Source of the DNA: Nanobdellota archaeon
Lineage (GTDB): Archaea > Nanobdellota > Nanobdellia > Pacearchaeales > GW2011-AR1
Reading direction: 5' to 3'
DNA length: 39,208 nt
Assembly (NCBI GenBank): GCA_018816335.1
Contig: JAHIVP010000018.1
Coordinates: 1-39,208, forward strand
Of this stretch, positions 1 through 8,640 are shown piece by piece; the stretch's first letter is position 1; each line of letters begins with the position of its first letter. The position numbers and the translations under genes were made by a program. Below the pieces are notes generated by a model. It searched no databases, was not told where the DNA came from, and was given only the letters and a program-made list of their open reading frames with translations.

Positions 1-84
1 CCATCGCATCTTGAAATTGAAAATTTCAATCTCATTCAAAATCCATAAAAGATTTTGAAGATAATGGTATTGCATCTGGCTTGA
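1..84 (+). pseudogene. Duplicated tRNA-Ser 5' half (truncated by window edge) with a 53-nt insertion in the D-loop
   Basis: CCATCGCAT (1-9) + AATGGTATTGCATCTGGCTTGA (63-84) is identical to 133-163 of the complete tRNA-Ser; 10-62 is an insert of two perfect hairpins; no 3' half (T-arm/acceptor) follows before 129. Confidence 0.7.
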
Positions 85-128
85 TTCAATCAAAAACTTT
101 AAAACCAAACTCTATCTATAATTATTAG

Positions 129-250
129 GCCACCATCGCATAATGGTATTGCATCTGGCTTGAGATGAACCTTTTAGAAAAAGGTTCCCAAAAAATCTAC
201 AAGGAACCAGAGCCCTTCGGGGCATCCCCGTTCGATTCGGGGTGGTGGCG
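129..250 (+). tRNA. tRNA-Ser(UGA), type II, with anticodon-loop intron (~41 nt, about 165-205)
   Basis: Acceptor GCCACCA (129-135) / TGGTGGC (243-249), D stem GCA/TGC, anticodon stem TCTGG (154-158) / CCAGA (207-211), loop C-T-TGA, long variable arm GCCCTTCGGGGC, T arm CCCCG-TTCGATT-CGGGG, discriminator G250. Confidence 0.88.
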
Positions 251-545
251 TTTTCTAAAGGATGTAATCCTTTACGACATCCTCGATGTCGAAATGACTT
301 CCGAATTCTGATTCTCGTTCGGGGAGCGTTTACACGAATTACAAATAATTAAAAATCAATGAGTGTGGGTGCAAGGAGGGGTGGTGGAGTTATAAATGAT
401 AAAAAACTCCAAATCCGCATTCTGCAGGATTTTCCGTAGAAAAATTTTATTAATTGAAAAATATTCTAGAAGTGTTAAGTTGGATATTAGAAAGGGAGAT
501 TAATAGATGAATAAAAAGGGGGGTGTTCTGATTTAGAGATTAATT

Positions 546-2258
546 CTAACTATGATTTTTTTCAACAGAAGGATGTTCATGACCAATCTGTTTTCTTTTT
601 CTAAGAGTTTGAATTTGTTTTTCTCTTTCTTGTTTGTAATTTTCCCTATCAGTGTTTAGGGTTTCAATTAATTTTGCTGTATATTCTCCACCTAAAAAGT
701 GAGGCATAATAACATAGTCAGCTCCTTGTTTATAGAATTCAAAAGTATCATCAATATTATGAGATGTTAAAATTACAGTAGTTTTTTTACTTCTCTTTCT
801 TACTTTATCTAATAATAAAAGTCCTCCTTCAAGTTCAGGAATTGTGGAAATAATTAATTCTGCTGATGAGATGTTTAGATCTCTTAAAAATTCTGTGTCT
901 TCTGCATCTCCGTAAATGCAAGGAATTCCTTCTGATTTTAGATATTTAACAGTCTCAGGATTAAAATCAACTACTAGATATTTTTTTCTTAACTTTTTAA
1001 AAGATTTCAAAATAGAAAAACCAATTCTATTATATCCTAAAAGTAAAAGGTCAAATTCTTTTTTTGGAATTTTATCTTCTTTAGCATTTTTTCTTTCAAA
1101 GAATTTTAGAGGTTTTGATAAAATATTATATATCTGAGGAAGATAATCCATTAAATAAGTTGAAGATGCAATTGTTATTAATCCTGTTAAAACAATAATT
1201 GAAGATATTTCTGGAAGAATGTGTCCTAGTGTAACTCCTAAAGCCACAATAATAAATGAAAACTCAGAAATCTGTCCAAGAGAGATTGCTGAGAAAAAAC
1301 TTGTTCTTCTTTTATGACCTGCAATTCCCATAGAGATTAAAACAATAAATAACTTGAATAAGATTACAAAAATAGATAATATAATTGCAATTTGTAATAT
1401 ATTAGAGAGATTTGATAAATCTATTTGTAAACCTAATAAAATAAAGAATATAATTAAAAAGAAGTCTCTTAGAGGTTTTACTTTAGCTGATATCTCAGTA
1501 TGATAAGGAGATATTGCAAGAGACATTCCTGCTAATAGTGCCCCAATCTCCATACTAAATCCTAATTGGAAAAATAAAGATGCAAGTAAAAAACACCAAC
1601 CAATTGCAAATAAAAATAATAGTTCTTGGTTTTTAGCTATGAATTTTGTTATACTTGGTAGAACAAAAATACTTGCTAAGAATAATCCTAATATTGAAGC
1701 TCCTGCATAAATAATATTATTTGTGGGAATAGCTCCTCCTGTTCCTTGAGAAAAGTAAGAAAGTAAAATTAAAAGTGCAATAACTACTAAATCTTGAAGG
1801 ATTAAAATTCCTACTGTTATCTTTCCATAAAGAGAGTCTAGGTCTCTTTTATCTGAAAGGATTTTAGTGATAATAATTGTTGAAGAGAATGTTAAAGCAA
1901 AGCAGATATAAAGTGAAGGAAGTAATGCAAAGTTAAGAAGATAAAATGATAATGCAAATGAAGCAGCTGCTGTAAAAATTATTTGAATTGAACCAATAAT
2001 AAGAGAAGTAAATCCTACTTCTTTAATAACTCTGGGATTTAAGTGAAGTCCAACAATAAATAAAAGAAATGCAACCCCAAAATGAGAGAAGTTTAAAATG
2101 GTCTCAGATTCTCCTATTGCGCTTAGAAAAAAAGGACTTATTACAATTCCTGTTAAAATATACGCTATGATTAAGGGTTGTTTTAGGGCTCTCATAATAA
2201 AAGATATACCAAGAGCTATAACAATTATTAAACTTAAATAAATAAATGTATCTAACAT
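546..2258 (-). CDS. Kef/CPA2-type monovalent cation:proton antiporter with C-terminal TrkA-N (RCK) domain
   Basis: ORF with multiple TM helices and a C-terminal Rossmann region (LLLLGYNRIGFSILKSF...VVDFNPETVKYL); start probably the internal Met (MLDTFIYL) rather than 2291. Confidence 0.88.
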   Translation of the reverse strand: MLDTFIYLSLIIVIALGISFIMRALKQPLIIAYILTGIVISPFFLSAIGESETILNFSHFGVAFLLFIVGLHLNPRVIKEVGFTSLIIGSIQIIFTAAASFALSFYLLNFALLPSLYICFALTFSSTIIITKILSDKRDLDSLYGKITVGILILQDLVVIALLILLSYFSQGTGGAIPTNNIIYAGASILGLFLASIFVLPSITKFIAKNQELLFLFAIGWCFLLASLFFQLGFSMEIGALLAGMSLAISPYHTEISAKVKPLRDFFLIIFFILLGLQIDLSNLSNILQIAIILSIFVILFKLFIVLISMGIAGHKRRTSFFSAISLGQISEFSFIIVALGVTLGHILPEISSIIVLTGLITIASSTYLMDYLPQIYNILSKPLKFFERKNAKEDKIPKKEFDLLLLGYNRIGFSILKSFKKLRKKYLVVDFNPETVKYLKSEGIPCIYGDAEDTEFLRDLNISSAELIISTIPELEGGLLLLDKVRKRSKKTTVILTSHNIDDTFEFYKQGADYVIMPHFLGGEYTAKLIETLNTDRENYKQEREKQIQTLRKRKQIGHEHPSVEKNHS

Positions 2259-2363
2259 GCTAGACACCTCTCGGTTTCTAGCTGCTCCCAACCTCGCTCG
2301 TCAGTCATTTGTATCTCCTCGTGAGATTGCTCGTCGTGAAATCACTCGCCTCCAACGGTTCAT

Positions 2364-2408
2364 CAGAAACTTTAGTTTCTGAGTGCCATCAAAATCTAAA
2401 AGATTTTG
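2364..2408. repeat. Tandem pair of perfect hairpins
   Basis: CAGAAACT-TT-AGTTTCTG (2364-2381) and CAAAATCT-AAA-AGATTTTG (2390-2408). Confidence 0.75.
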
Positions 2409-2557
2409 AGGTCTAGCTAACTTCCCTCTATGATTTGGAAAATCTTCGATTTTCATTTCTCTTTTATTATATATCATTTATCTAATTTTTATAGGTGCTA
2501 GACAACCTAAGGTTTTCTAGCGAACTTTCCTCTTTATTTAGTTAAATAGATTTTTAT

Positions 2558-4000
2558 CTATTTAATTCTTATGGGACGCGTTTTATGATATTGTTTTATA
2601 GCGTCTTTAAGTTCTACTTTACTTTCTGAATAGATTGTTAATAGAGGTTGGTGTTTTTTCACTCTATCATCTAAAGTTTTATACAAATACATTCCTGCGT
2701 TTTTATCTCCTGGACATCCTGCAATTCTTGCTATGTTGTTAAGTTCTTTGATTTTTAGTTCATATATTTTTCCAGTAGAATTAGAGTTTATTGTTTTTTG
2801 GAATTTTGTTTTTTGGAATTTTTTATTTACATCTCCATTTTGAGCTTCTACAATTTGTTTAAATTTTTTAAAAGCTTTCCCAGAATCTAAGATAGTTTTT
2901 GCTAGTTCTTCACCTTTTCCTTTTTTAGCTTTTTTTGTTAGTTCTAATAAAAGTCCTGAAAGTTCTAATGCTCTTTTTTCTAATAAAGGAGGAGCGTCTT
3001 TTTCTCTTTTTAACACACTTAATACTTCTTGAATTTCTAAAGATGGGCCAATTGAATTTCCTAGAGGTTTTTCTGTTTTTTTAAGAAATGTTTCTAAATT
3101 AACTTTAAAATATTTAGCAATTTGTTTAAATTCTTTTGATAATCTTTCTGCTTGAGTTTTTGTTACTTTAGCGTTTTTTCCATAAGGAATATCAATTACA
3201 ATGTATTTTGAATTTACAGATAATTTTTTTGCTAAGATACTTGCTAATAATTGTGTTTCTGGATCTAAGTTTAGTAAACGTTCTACACGAATTAATTTGT
3301 CGTCGGCAGGAGCTAAGTTTAGTGAACCTCCCCAAACTAAGCAAGCATTGGTTTTTTTAATTATTTTTAACATTTCAGGAATAGAAAAATTGACTTGGCA
3401 AATTACTTCCATAGCATCTGCTGTTCCTGCTGCTGAGGTTATTGCTCGACTTGAAGTTTTTGGAATTATTAATCCTGCTGATGCACATATTGAAACTAAA
3501 ATGGGGGTTACTCTTCCTGGAACTCCTCCGATTGAATGTTTGTCTGCAATTATCCCTGAATGAAGAGGAAGAGTTTTTCCTGTAGATAAAATTGCTTTTA
3601 TCATTTTTATTGCTTCTTTTATAGATGTTTTTGATTTGTAAACTGCAGAAATAAAATATGCAATTTCAGATTCTGTTAAAGCATTATCAGAAATATCTTT
3701 CATTATTGTTTTTAGTTCAGTTTGGGAAAGAGTTTTTCCTTGCATTTTTTTTCTGATTAAAGAAATTGATTCTGGTTTTGGAGCTAGTTCAATATCAACA
3801 TATTTTGGGAATTTTTTATGAAGAACTTCTTTTGAAACTGCTATTTCATTCATCTTTGTTAAATTGCATGCTGTATCAACAACAGAAATTATTTGATTTT
3901 TTCCTCCTGTGATTTTTATTCTATCATCTACTTGGATTGATAATTTATCAGCAAGTTTTTCATCAATGATTGCTACTGGACGTCCTGCTGACCATTTCAA
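2558..4000 (-). CDS. deoA: AMP phosphorylase / thymidine phosphorylase family (archaeal DeoA-like)
   Basis: KHSIGGVPGRVTPILVSICASAGLIIPKTSSRAITSAAGTADAMEV is the family glycine-rich signature; true start may be upstream of the annotated TTG. Confidence 0.85.
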   Translation of the reverse strand: MKWSAGRPVAIIDEKLADKLSIQVDDRIKITGGKNQIISVVDTACNLTKMNEIAVSKEVLHKKFPKYVDIELAPKPESISLIRKKMQGKTLSQTELKTIMKDISDNALTESEIAYFISAVYKSKTSIKEAIKMIKAILSTGKTLPLHSGIIADKHSIGGVPGRVTPILVSICASAGLIIPKTSSRAITSAAGTADAMEVICQVNFSIPEMLKIIKKTNACLVWGGSLNLAPADDKLIRVERLLNLDPETQLLASILAKKLSVNSKYIVIDIPYGKNAKVTKTQAERLSKEFKQIAKYFKVNLETFLKKTEKPLGNSIGPSLEIQEVLSVLKREKDAPPLLEKRALELSGLLLELTKKAKKGKGEELAKTILDSGKAFKKFKQIVEAQNGDVNKKFQKTKFQKTINSNSTGKIYELKIKELNNIARIAGCPGDKNAGMYLYKTLDDRVKKHQPLLTIYSESKVELKDAIKQYHKTRPIRIK

Positions 4001-4074
4001 TGATTTGATTTTAAGTCTAATTTTTGTAAACCTCTTTTGTGATAATAGAATGAATAGTGTGTTTTTATATATTT

Positions 4075-5115
4075 TTATTTATACTTCTCTTTTTTTGTAA
4101 AACTGAATAAGGATACTTTTGATTGATATGACTCAATTACAATTATTAAATAAGATATTATCAAAGGCCCTATTATTAATCCTAAAATTCCAAAAGCCAT
4201 TAGTCCTCCAATCATTCCAACTAAAGTTATAGGAGTGTTTAGATTTGATCTATCTGCAACAAATTTTGGACGAATTATGTTGTCAATCCAGCTTATTATA
4301 ATTGAACCATATAGTATTAAACCAATACCAGCGAAGGTGTCACCTTGTATTAAAAAATAGATTGAAATTGGGACCCATATTAACCAAGCTCCGATAATTG
4401 GAATTATACCTGTTAGTATAGCTAAGAAAGTAAATAGTAAAGCGTTGGGAGCTCCAAATATAAACAAACCAACACCTGTCAAAACACCTTGAATAATTCC
4501 TACAATAATTTGTCCGTAAATAACTGCGTTTGTTATTCCTTTAAATTGGTCTGATAATTTTTTTTCTGCAGATACACTAAACGGAGAGATATTTTTAATA
4601 TAGTCAAATAGTTTAACTGAATCTCTCATTACAAAAAATAAAACAAACAAGAAAACACCAAGTTGAAAAGAAAAATTTGGGATGTCTATAATAAAATCTG
4701 AAAATCCTTTTGAAAAAGCTCCAACTATATTGGCTATAAAAGTATTAGTTACTGTAGATACTGTGCTTATAACTTCAGCAGAAGGATTGGGAAACATTGA
4801 TAGTATAAGACTTGAAATATCTGCACCTTGGAGAAATACATATGCATTGAATAATTGTTTTATTATAATTGGCAATAAAAACCATAAAGGAAGAATAACA
4901 ATCAGTAAGAACATTAAAACTACTAATAATGCAGAAAAATTTGGAGATTTAATTCTTCGTAGGAAAAAATTATATACTGGAAGAAATGAAAATCCTAAAA
5001 CCAATGCAAAAAAGATTGTTAGTAAAATAGGTCTAAGAATTAAAAAAGTTAGGATAATCAAGATTGCAATGAACCCATACATAGATACTTTTTTAAATGA
5101 TTCTTCAGTTATCAT
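4075..5115 (-). CDS. AI-2E family transporter (PerM-like permease)
   Basis: 346-aa multi-TM protein with typical ...GIIPIIGAWLIWVPISIYFL...WIDNIIRPK motif. Confidence 0.85.
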   Translation of the reverse strand: MITEESFKKVSMYGFIAILIILTFLILRPILLTIFFALVLGFSFLPVYNFFLRRIKSPNFSALLVVLMFLLIVILPLWFLLPIIIKQLFNAYVFLQGADISSLILSMFPNPSAEVISTVSTVTNTFIANIVGAFSKGFSDFIIDIPNFSFQLGVFLFVLFFVMRDSVKLFDYIKNISPFSVSAEKKLSDQFKGITNAVIYGQIIVGIIQGVLTGVGLFIFGAPNALLFTFLAILTGIIPIIGAWLIWVPISIYFLIQGDTFAGIGLILYGSIIISWIDNIIRPKFVADRSNLNTPITLVGMIGGLMAFGILGLIIGPLIISYLIIVIESYQSKVSLFSFTKKEKYK

Positions 5116-5161
5116 ATTTTAATAGGGAGATGTATGTTTATAAAATTTTGTTAAGATTCAA

Positions 5162-5872
5162 ATGAGTACTATAAAAAAAATATTTGATAAAGAAATAGAT
5201 GAAGAGGTTCACTCTGATTTTTTGAAGTTTGGTAGAGGAGAATATCCAGATAAGTATTTAGTGGAATGTAAAAAGCAAGCTTCGAAATGGGCAATAAAAA
5301 CTTCAGCAGAGTTTGCTAATTTTTTTGTTAGGAAGTGTCTTGAAAAAGTTTCAGAGAGTGTTATGATTAAAGGAATAATTGTTTCAACATTAGATATTGA
5401 GAAAGATTGTGATTTTGAATTTGAAGTTAAGAAAGCTATGGGTATTAGAAAGATTGTTGTTAATTCAGAGATTGGAAAAGATAAAATTTTGAATTTAATG
5501 GAAAAATATCCAAAAGTATTTTTTGCTTTGACATTTTCAACAGGGAATTGTGATTTGAAAATTAAGGCTAAAGCTCCTAAAAGTTCTAAACCTGGAAGTA
5601 AGACTAAAGATGGAGAGGGACCTAAGGCAGATTTTTGTAGTTTAAAGACAACAGATGTTAATCTTGTTAGAGAATTATTATTTGGAGTTGATTTTAATTC
5701 AGCTAAAGAAGTTAAAATTAATCATACTATTGTTATTGAGGATGTTATTTATCCTAAAGATGAATCCAATCCTGAAAAGGTAAGAGAGATGTCAAAGAGG
5801 AAGGGAAAAATTATTAGAAAGATTAATGTTGATGGAAGAGAGGAAATTAAGGAAGCAGAGTTTGAGGGTTAA
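5162..5872 (+). CDS. Conserved hypothetical protein
   Basis: Clean 236-aa ORF; no family confidently recognised. Confidence 0.6.
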   Translation: MSTIKKIFDKEIDEEVHSDFLKFGRGEYPDKYLVECKKQASKWAIKTSAEFANFFVRKCLEKVSESVMIKGIIVSTLDIEKDCDFEFEVKKAMGIRKIVVNSEIGKDKILNLMEKYPKVFFALTFSTGNCDLKIKAKAPKSSKPGSKTKDGEGPKADFCSLKTTDVNLVRELLFGVDFNSAKEVKINHTIVIEDVIYPKDESNPEKVREMSKRKGKIIRKINVDGREEIKEAEFEG

Positions 5873-7452
5873 TTTTTAAAATAATTTTCTATAAAATTTA
5901 TTCTATTTATTGCATCTATAAAGGCTTTGAAAGAAGAAGTTACAACATCATTATCTTGGGATTTTCCTACAACTTTCCAAGAGTTTTTTGAAATGGTTAT
6001 TTTTGTTATTCCTTTTGAATCTGAGCCTGGAGATTCTGAAGATACTTTGAAATCTTGTAATTCAATATTTTTTTGAATTAATTTTTTTATTGCTTTTATT
6101 CCTGCATCAACTTGACCGTTTCCAGAGGATGTTTCTGATTTTTCTCCATCTTGAGTTTTTATTTTTACTTCAACTTCATAATTTCCATTATTGTGGATTG
6201 GATGATAAGAAATAAATTCATGATGAATAGGAATTTCTGAATTATTTATTGAACTAATTATATCTGCGTCATCTACTTCTTTTAATTTATCTGATTTGTT
6301 AATAAAGTTTGTAGATGCTGTTTGAAATTGGTCTTCTGTTAAATTAATGTTTAAGGATTCGAATTTTGATTTCAATGCGTTTCTTCCTGAACGTGGACCA
6401 AAAGTGATGATTGATTTTACTCCATAATCTTCAGGGTTCATTGTTTCGTAGGTTTTCTTTTCTTGTTGAACTCCGTGTTGATGTATTCCTGCTTCGTGAG
6501 CAAAAGCATTTTTTCCTACTATTGCTTTGTTAGGTTGAGGATAAATTTTTGTTATCTTACTTAATAACTTACTTGACTCTCCGATAAGTTGAGTATTAAT
6601 ATTTGTTTTTCCAATATTTCTTTCTTTTAATATTGCTACAATTTCTTCCATCGAAGTGTTTCCTGCTCTTTCTCCAATTCCATTAATTGTGCATTCAATT
6701 TGTCGAGCTCCTGCTTTAAATGCTTCAATTGAAGTTGCTGTTCCCATTCCAAAATCATTATGATTGTGAACTGAGAATATTGCATCTAATCCTTTTTCTC
6801 TTATTTTTTCAATTACATATTTTACTTTTTCATAACACTCAGATGGAGTAAGCCAGCCTACTGTGTCTGGGAGATTAATTGTTGTTGCTCCTGCATTAAT
6901 TGCCTCGGTAACTACTTCTACAGTATAATCTTTATCTGTTCTTCCAAAATCTTCGCAAGAAAATTGAACATCGTCAACATATGTTTTTGCTTTTTTTATT
7001 GCTTTGACTGCTTGTTCAATTACCCATTCTTTTGTTTTTTTGAATTTTCCTTCAATATGAATTTGAGATGTTGCAATAAAAGTATGGATTCTTTTTTTAT
7101 GTGCTGGTTCAATTGCTTTTGCTGCTGCTTCTACATCTTCTTCAACTGCTCTTGCTAAAGAACAAATTATTGGGCCATCTGGAGTTCCTACTTCTTTTGC
7201 AATTTGATTGATTGATTCAAAATCTCCTGGTGAAGAAATTGCAAATCCTGCTTCAATTATGTCAACTCCTAATTTTGAAAGTTGTTTTGCTATTTGTAAT
7301 TTTTCTTCTGGTAACATATGAAAACCTGAAGATTGTTCTCCATCTCTTAAAGTTGTATCAAAGATTATTGCTCTTGGTATTTCATTATTTTCTTCTTGTT
7401 TCATTTGTAGTATCTCTTTATTTGGGTTGGTAGTTTTTAAATTTATATACAA
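5869..7452 (-). CDS. leuA: 2-isopropylmalate synthase (LeuA family) with C-terminal regulatory domain
   Basis: FDTTLRDGEQSSGFHMLPEEKLQIAKQL, SVHNHNDFGMGTATSIEAFKAGARQIECTINGIGERAGNTSMEE; start likely the internal Met at MKQEENNEIP. Confidence 0.88.
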   Translation of the reverse strand: MYINLKTTNPNKEILQMKQEENNEIPRAIIFDTTLRDGEQSSGFHMLPEEKLQIAKQLSKLGVDIIEAGFAISSPGDFESINQIAKEVGTPDGPIICSLARAVEEDVEAAAKAIEPAHKKRIHTFIATSQIHIEGKFKKTKEWVIEQAVKAIKKAKTYVDDVQFSCEDFGRTDKDYTVEVVTEAINAGATTINLPDTVGWLTPSECYEKVKYVIEKIREKGLDAIFSVHNHNDFGMGTATSIEAFKAGARQIECTINGIGERAGNTSMEEIVAILKERNIGKTNINTQLIGESSKLLSKITKIYPQPNKAIVGKNAFAHEAGIHQHGVQQEKKTYETMNPEDYGVKSIITFGPRSGRNALKSKFESLNINLTEDQFQTASTNFINKSDKLKEVDDADIISSINNSEIPIHHEFISYHPIHNNGNYEVEVKIKTQDGEKSETSSGNGQVDAGIKAIKKLIQKNIELQDFKVSSESPGSDSKGITKITISKNSWKVVGKSQDNDVVTSSFKAFIDAINRINFIENYFKN

Positions 7453-7491
7453 TGCAGAAAACTATTTATACCACAAATCATTTATTATATA

Positions 7492-8277
7492 ATGGGAGAG
7501 ATTCAAGACAAAAAAAAATCTTCTGAGATTTGTGGAGCAATAATCGGAGATGGTTGGATACAATCTAATGAAAGAGGTTTCTTTCTTGCCGGGGATCCCT
7601 TAGAAGACAAAGATTATTATGATAATCATATCTCTAAAATTTTTAAAGATATTATCTCTCCTGTTAAACCTAAAGAATTTCCATATTGGAAAGTTTATGG
7701 GATTTCATTATATAAAAAAGAATTAATAAAAAAATTAATAAGTCTTGGTCTCCCAAAAGGTAAAAAAGTTAACTCTGCTTTTATTCCTAGATGGATAATG
7801 AAATCTAATAAAACTATTGTTAAGGCGTTTATTAGAGGTTTATTTGATACTGATGGATGTATATTTTTTCAAAAAGATTATACTAAATATGCAAAAGATT
7901 TTAATAAGAAATATCATACAAAAGCGAGAATAAGAATATCAAGCATATCTTTTAATTTAATAGATCAGATTTTTGAATTATTTAATAGATTAAACTATAG
8001 GGTTACTAAAAGAAAGATAAAAAGAGGATTTTCAAATAACCGTAATAATAATGATGTCTATATTTTAGAGATGAATGAGATAAAAGGTATTGACAGATTT
8101 TTTGTGGAATTACAACCTGGCAATCAAAAACATTTAACAAAGTATCGTGTCTGGAAGAAGTTTGGTTTTTGTCCACCCAATACTACTCTCAAACAAAGAA
8201 AGGAAATACTTAAAAATAAGATTAATCCTTATAGATTATATGCGGGGATGCCGGAGCGGTCAAACGGGACAGTTTGA
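7492..8277 (+). CDS. LAGLIDADG-family homing endonuclease-like protein
   Basis: Two LAGLIDADG-like motifs (EICGAIIGDGWI and FIRGLFDTDGCI); 3' end overlaps the tRNA-Leu 5' exon. Confidence 0.85.
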   Translation: MGEIQDKKKSSEICGAIIGDGWIQSNERGFFLAGDPLEDKDYYDNHISKIFKDIISPVKPKEFPYWKVYGISLYKKELIKKLISLGLPKGKKVNSAFIPRWIMKSNKTIVKAFIRGLFDTDGCIFFQKDYTKYAKDFNKKYHTKARIRISSISFNLIDQIFELFNRLNYRVTKRKIKRGFSNNRNNNDVYILEMNEIKGIDRFFVELQPGNQKHLTKYRVWKKFGFCPPNTTLKQRKEILKNKINPYRLYAGMPERSNGTV

Positions 8278-8409
8278 TGGAATTTTCATCAAGTCCATAC
8301 TCAAAACCATTTCGGAGGAATCTTTAGAAAAGATTCCCAAAGAACAACATAATGTTGTGAGAGATCTGTTGGCTTAGTGCCTTCGAGAGTTCGAATCTTT
8401 CTCCCCGCA
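8242..8409 (+). tRNA. tRNA-Leu-like type II gene with ~86-nt intron; anticodon probably GAG if the intron is 8275-8360
   Basis: Acceptor GCGGGGA (8242-8248) / TCCCCGC (8402-8408), A73, T arm GAGAG-TTCGAAT-CTTTC, long variable arm GGC-TTAGT-GCC, anticodon stem GACAG (8268-8272) / CTGTT (8366-8370). Anticodon depends on the splice site (GAG Leu vs UGA Ser); A73 favours Leu. Confidence 0.75.
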
Positions 8410-8536
8410 TTTTATCCTATCGCAGATAGAATTTTATATTTGGATGAGAACTCTAGAGTTCGACGAGTATATTCACGAGTGGAATCTTGGAGGGTTTCAA
8501 AATAAAAAGGCGAGTGGGTATAGGAGCTTTCTTTTT

Positions 8537-8601
8537 CCCCGCATTCACAGCCTGTCGGGGCATATAGTGGTAATTTCATAGACTGTAAATGTGGGTCCCC
8601 G
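8537..8601 (+). ncRNA. Candidate structured RNA / 5' leader upstream of the PIN gene
   Basis: CCCGCATTCACAG (8538-8550) pairs with CTGTAAATGTGGG (8583-8595), one mismatch and one G-U; CGGGG (8556-8560) can pair with CCCCG at 8537-8541 or 8597-8601. Confidence 0.4.
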
Positions 8602-8640
8602 CAGGGAGATATTTAAATAGTGAAAAAAATTAGATAAAAT

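Noticed and set aside
916-1137. 73-aa + strand ORF antisense to the antiporter gene
   Set aside because: Lies inside a well-supported CDS on the opposite strand; composition is explained by antisense of an AT-rich gene. The same reasoning excludes 3201-3563, 3909-4100, 4682-5122, 6964-7158, 7212-7433, 11835-12062, 12575-12757, 16021-16203, 18322-18639, 21277-21744, 22851-23147, 23559-23828, 24066-24317, 25308-25496, 30072-30293, 30535-30789, 32821-33024 and 35361-35648
5869-7452. LeuA-like protein as a phosphonomethylmalate synthase (FrbC-like) linked to the phosphonate operon
   Set aside because: About 20 kb away and separated by unrelated genes; full-length LeuA with regulatory domain fits ordinary isopropylmalate synthase better
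8147-8377. 76-aa ORF overlapping the endonuclease and tRNA-Leu
   Set aside because: Reads through the tRNA gene and its intron in a different frame; no protein-like features
8556-8601. tRNA-Tyr-like segment (TAGTGGTAATTTCATAGACTGTAAA)
   Set aside because: No T-loop, no complete acceptor pairing and no consistent D/anticodon stems in either normal or permuted order; kept only as a candidate structured RNA
8538-8601. Classical H-type pseudoknot from the 13-nt stem plus CGGGG/CCCCG
   Set aside because: A 1-nt linker cannot span a 13-bp stem, so simultaneous pairing is sterically unlikely; treated as alternative pairings instead
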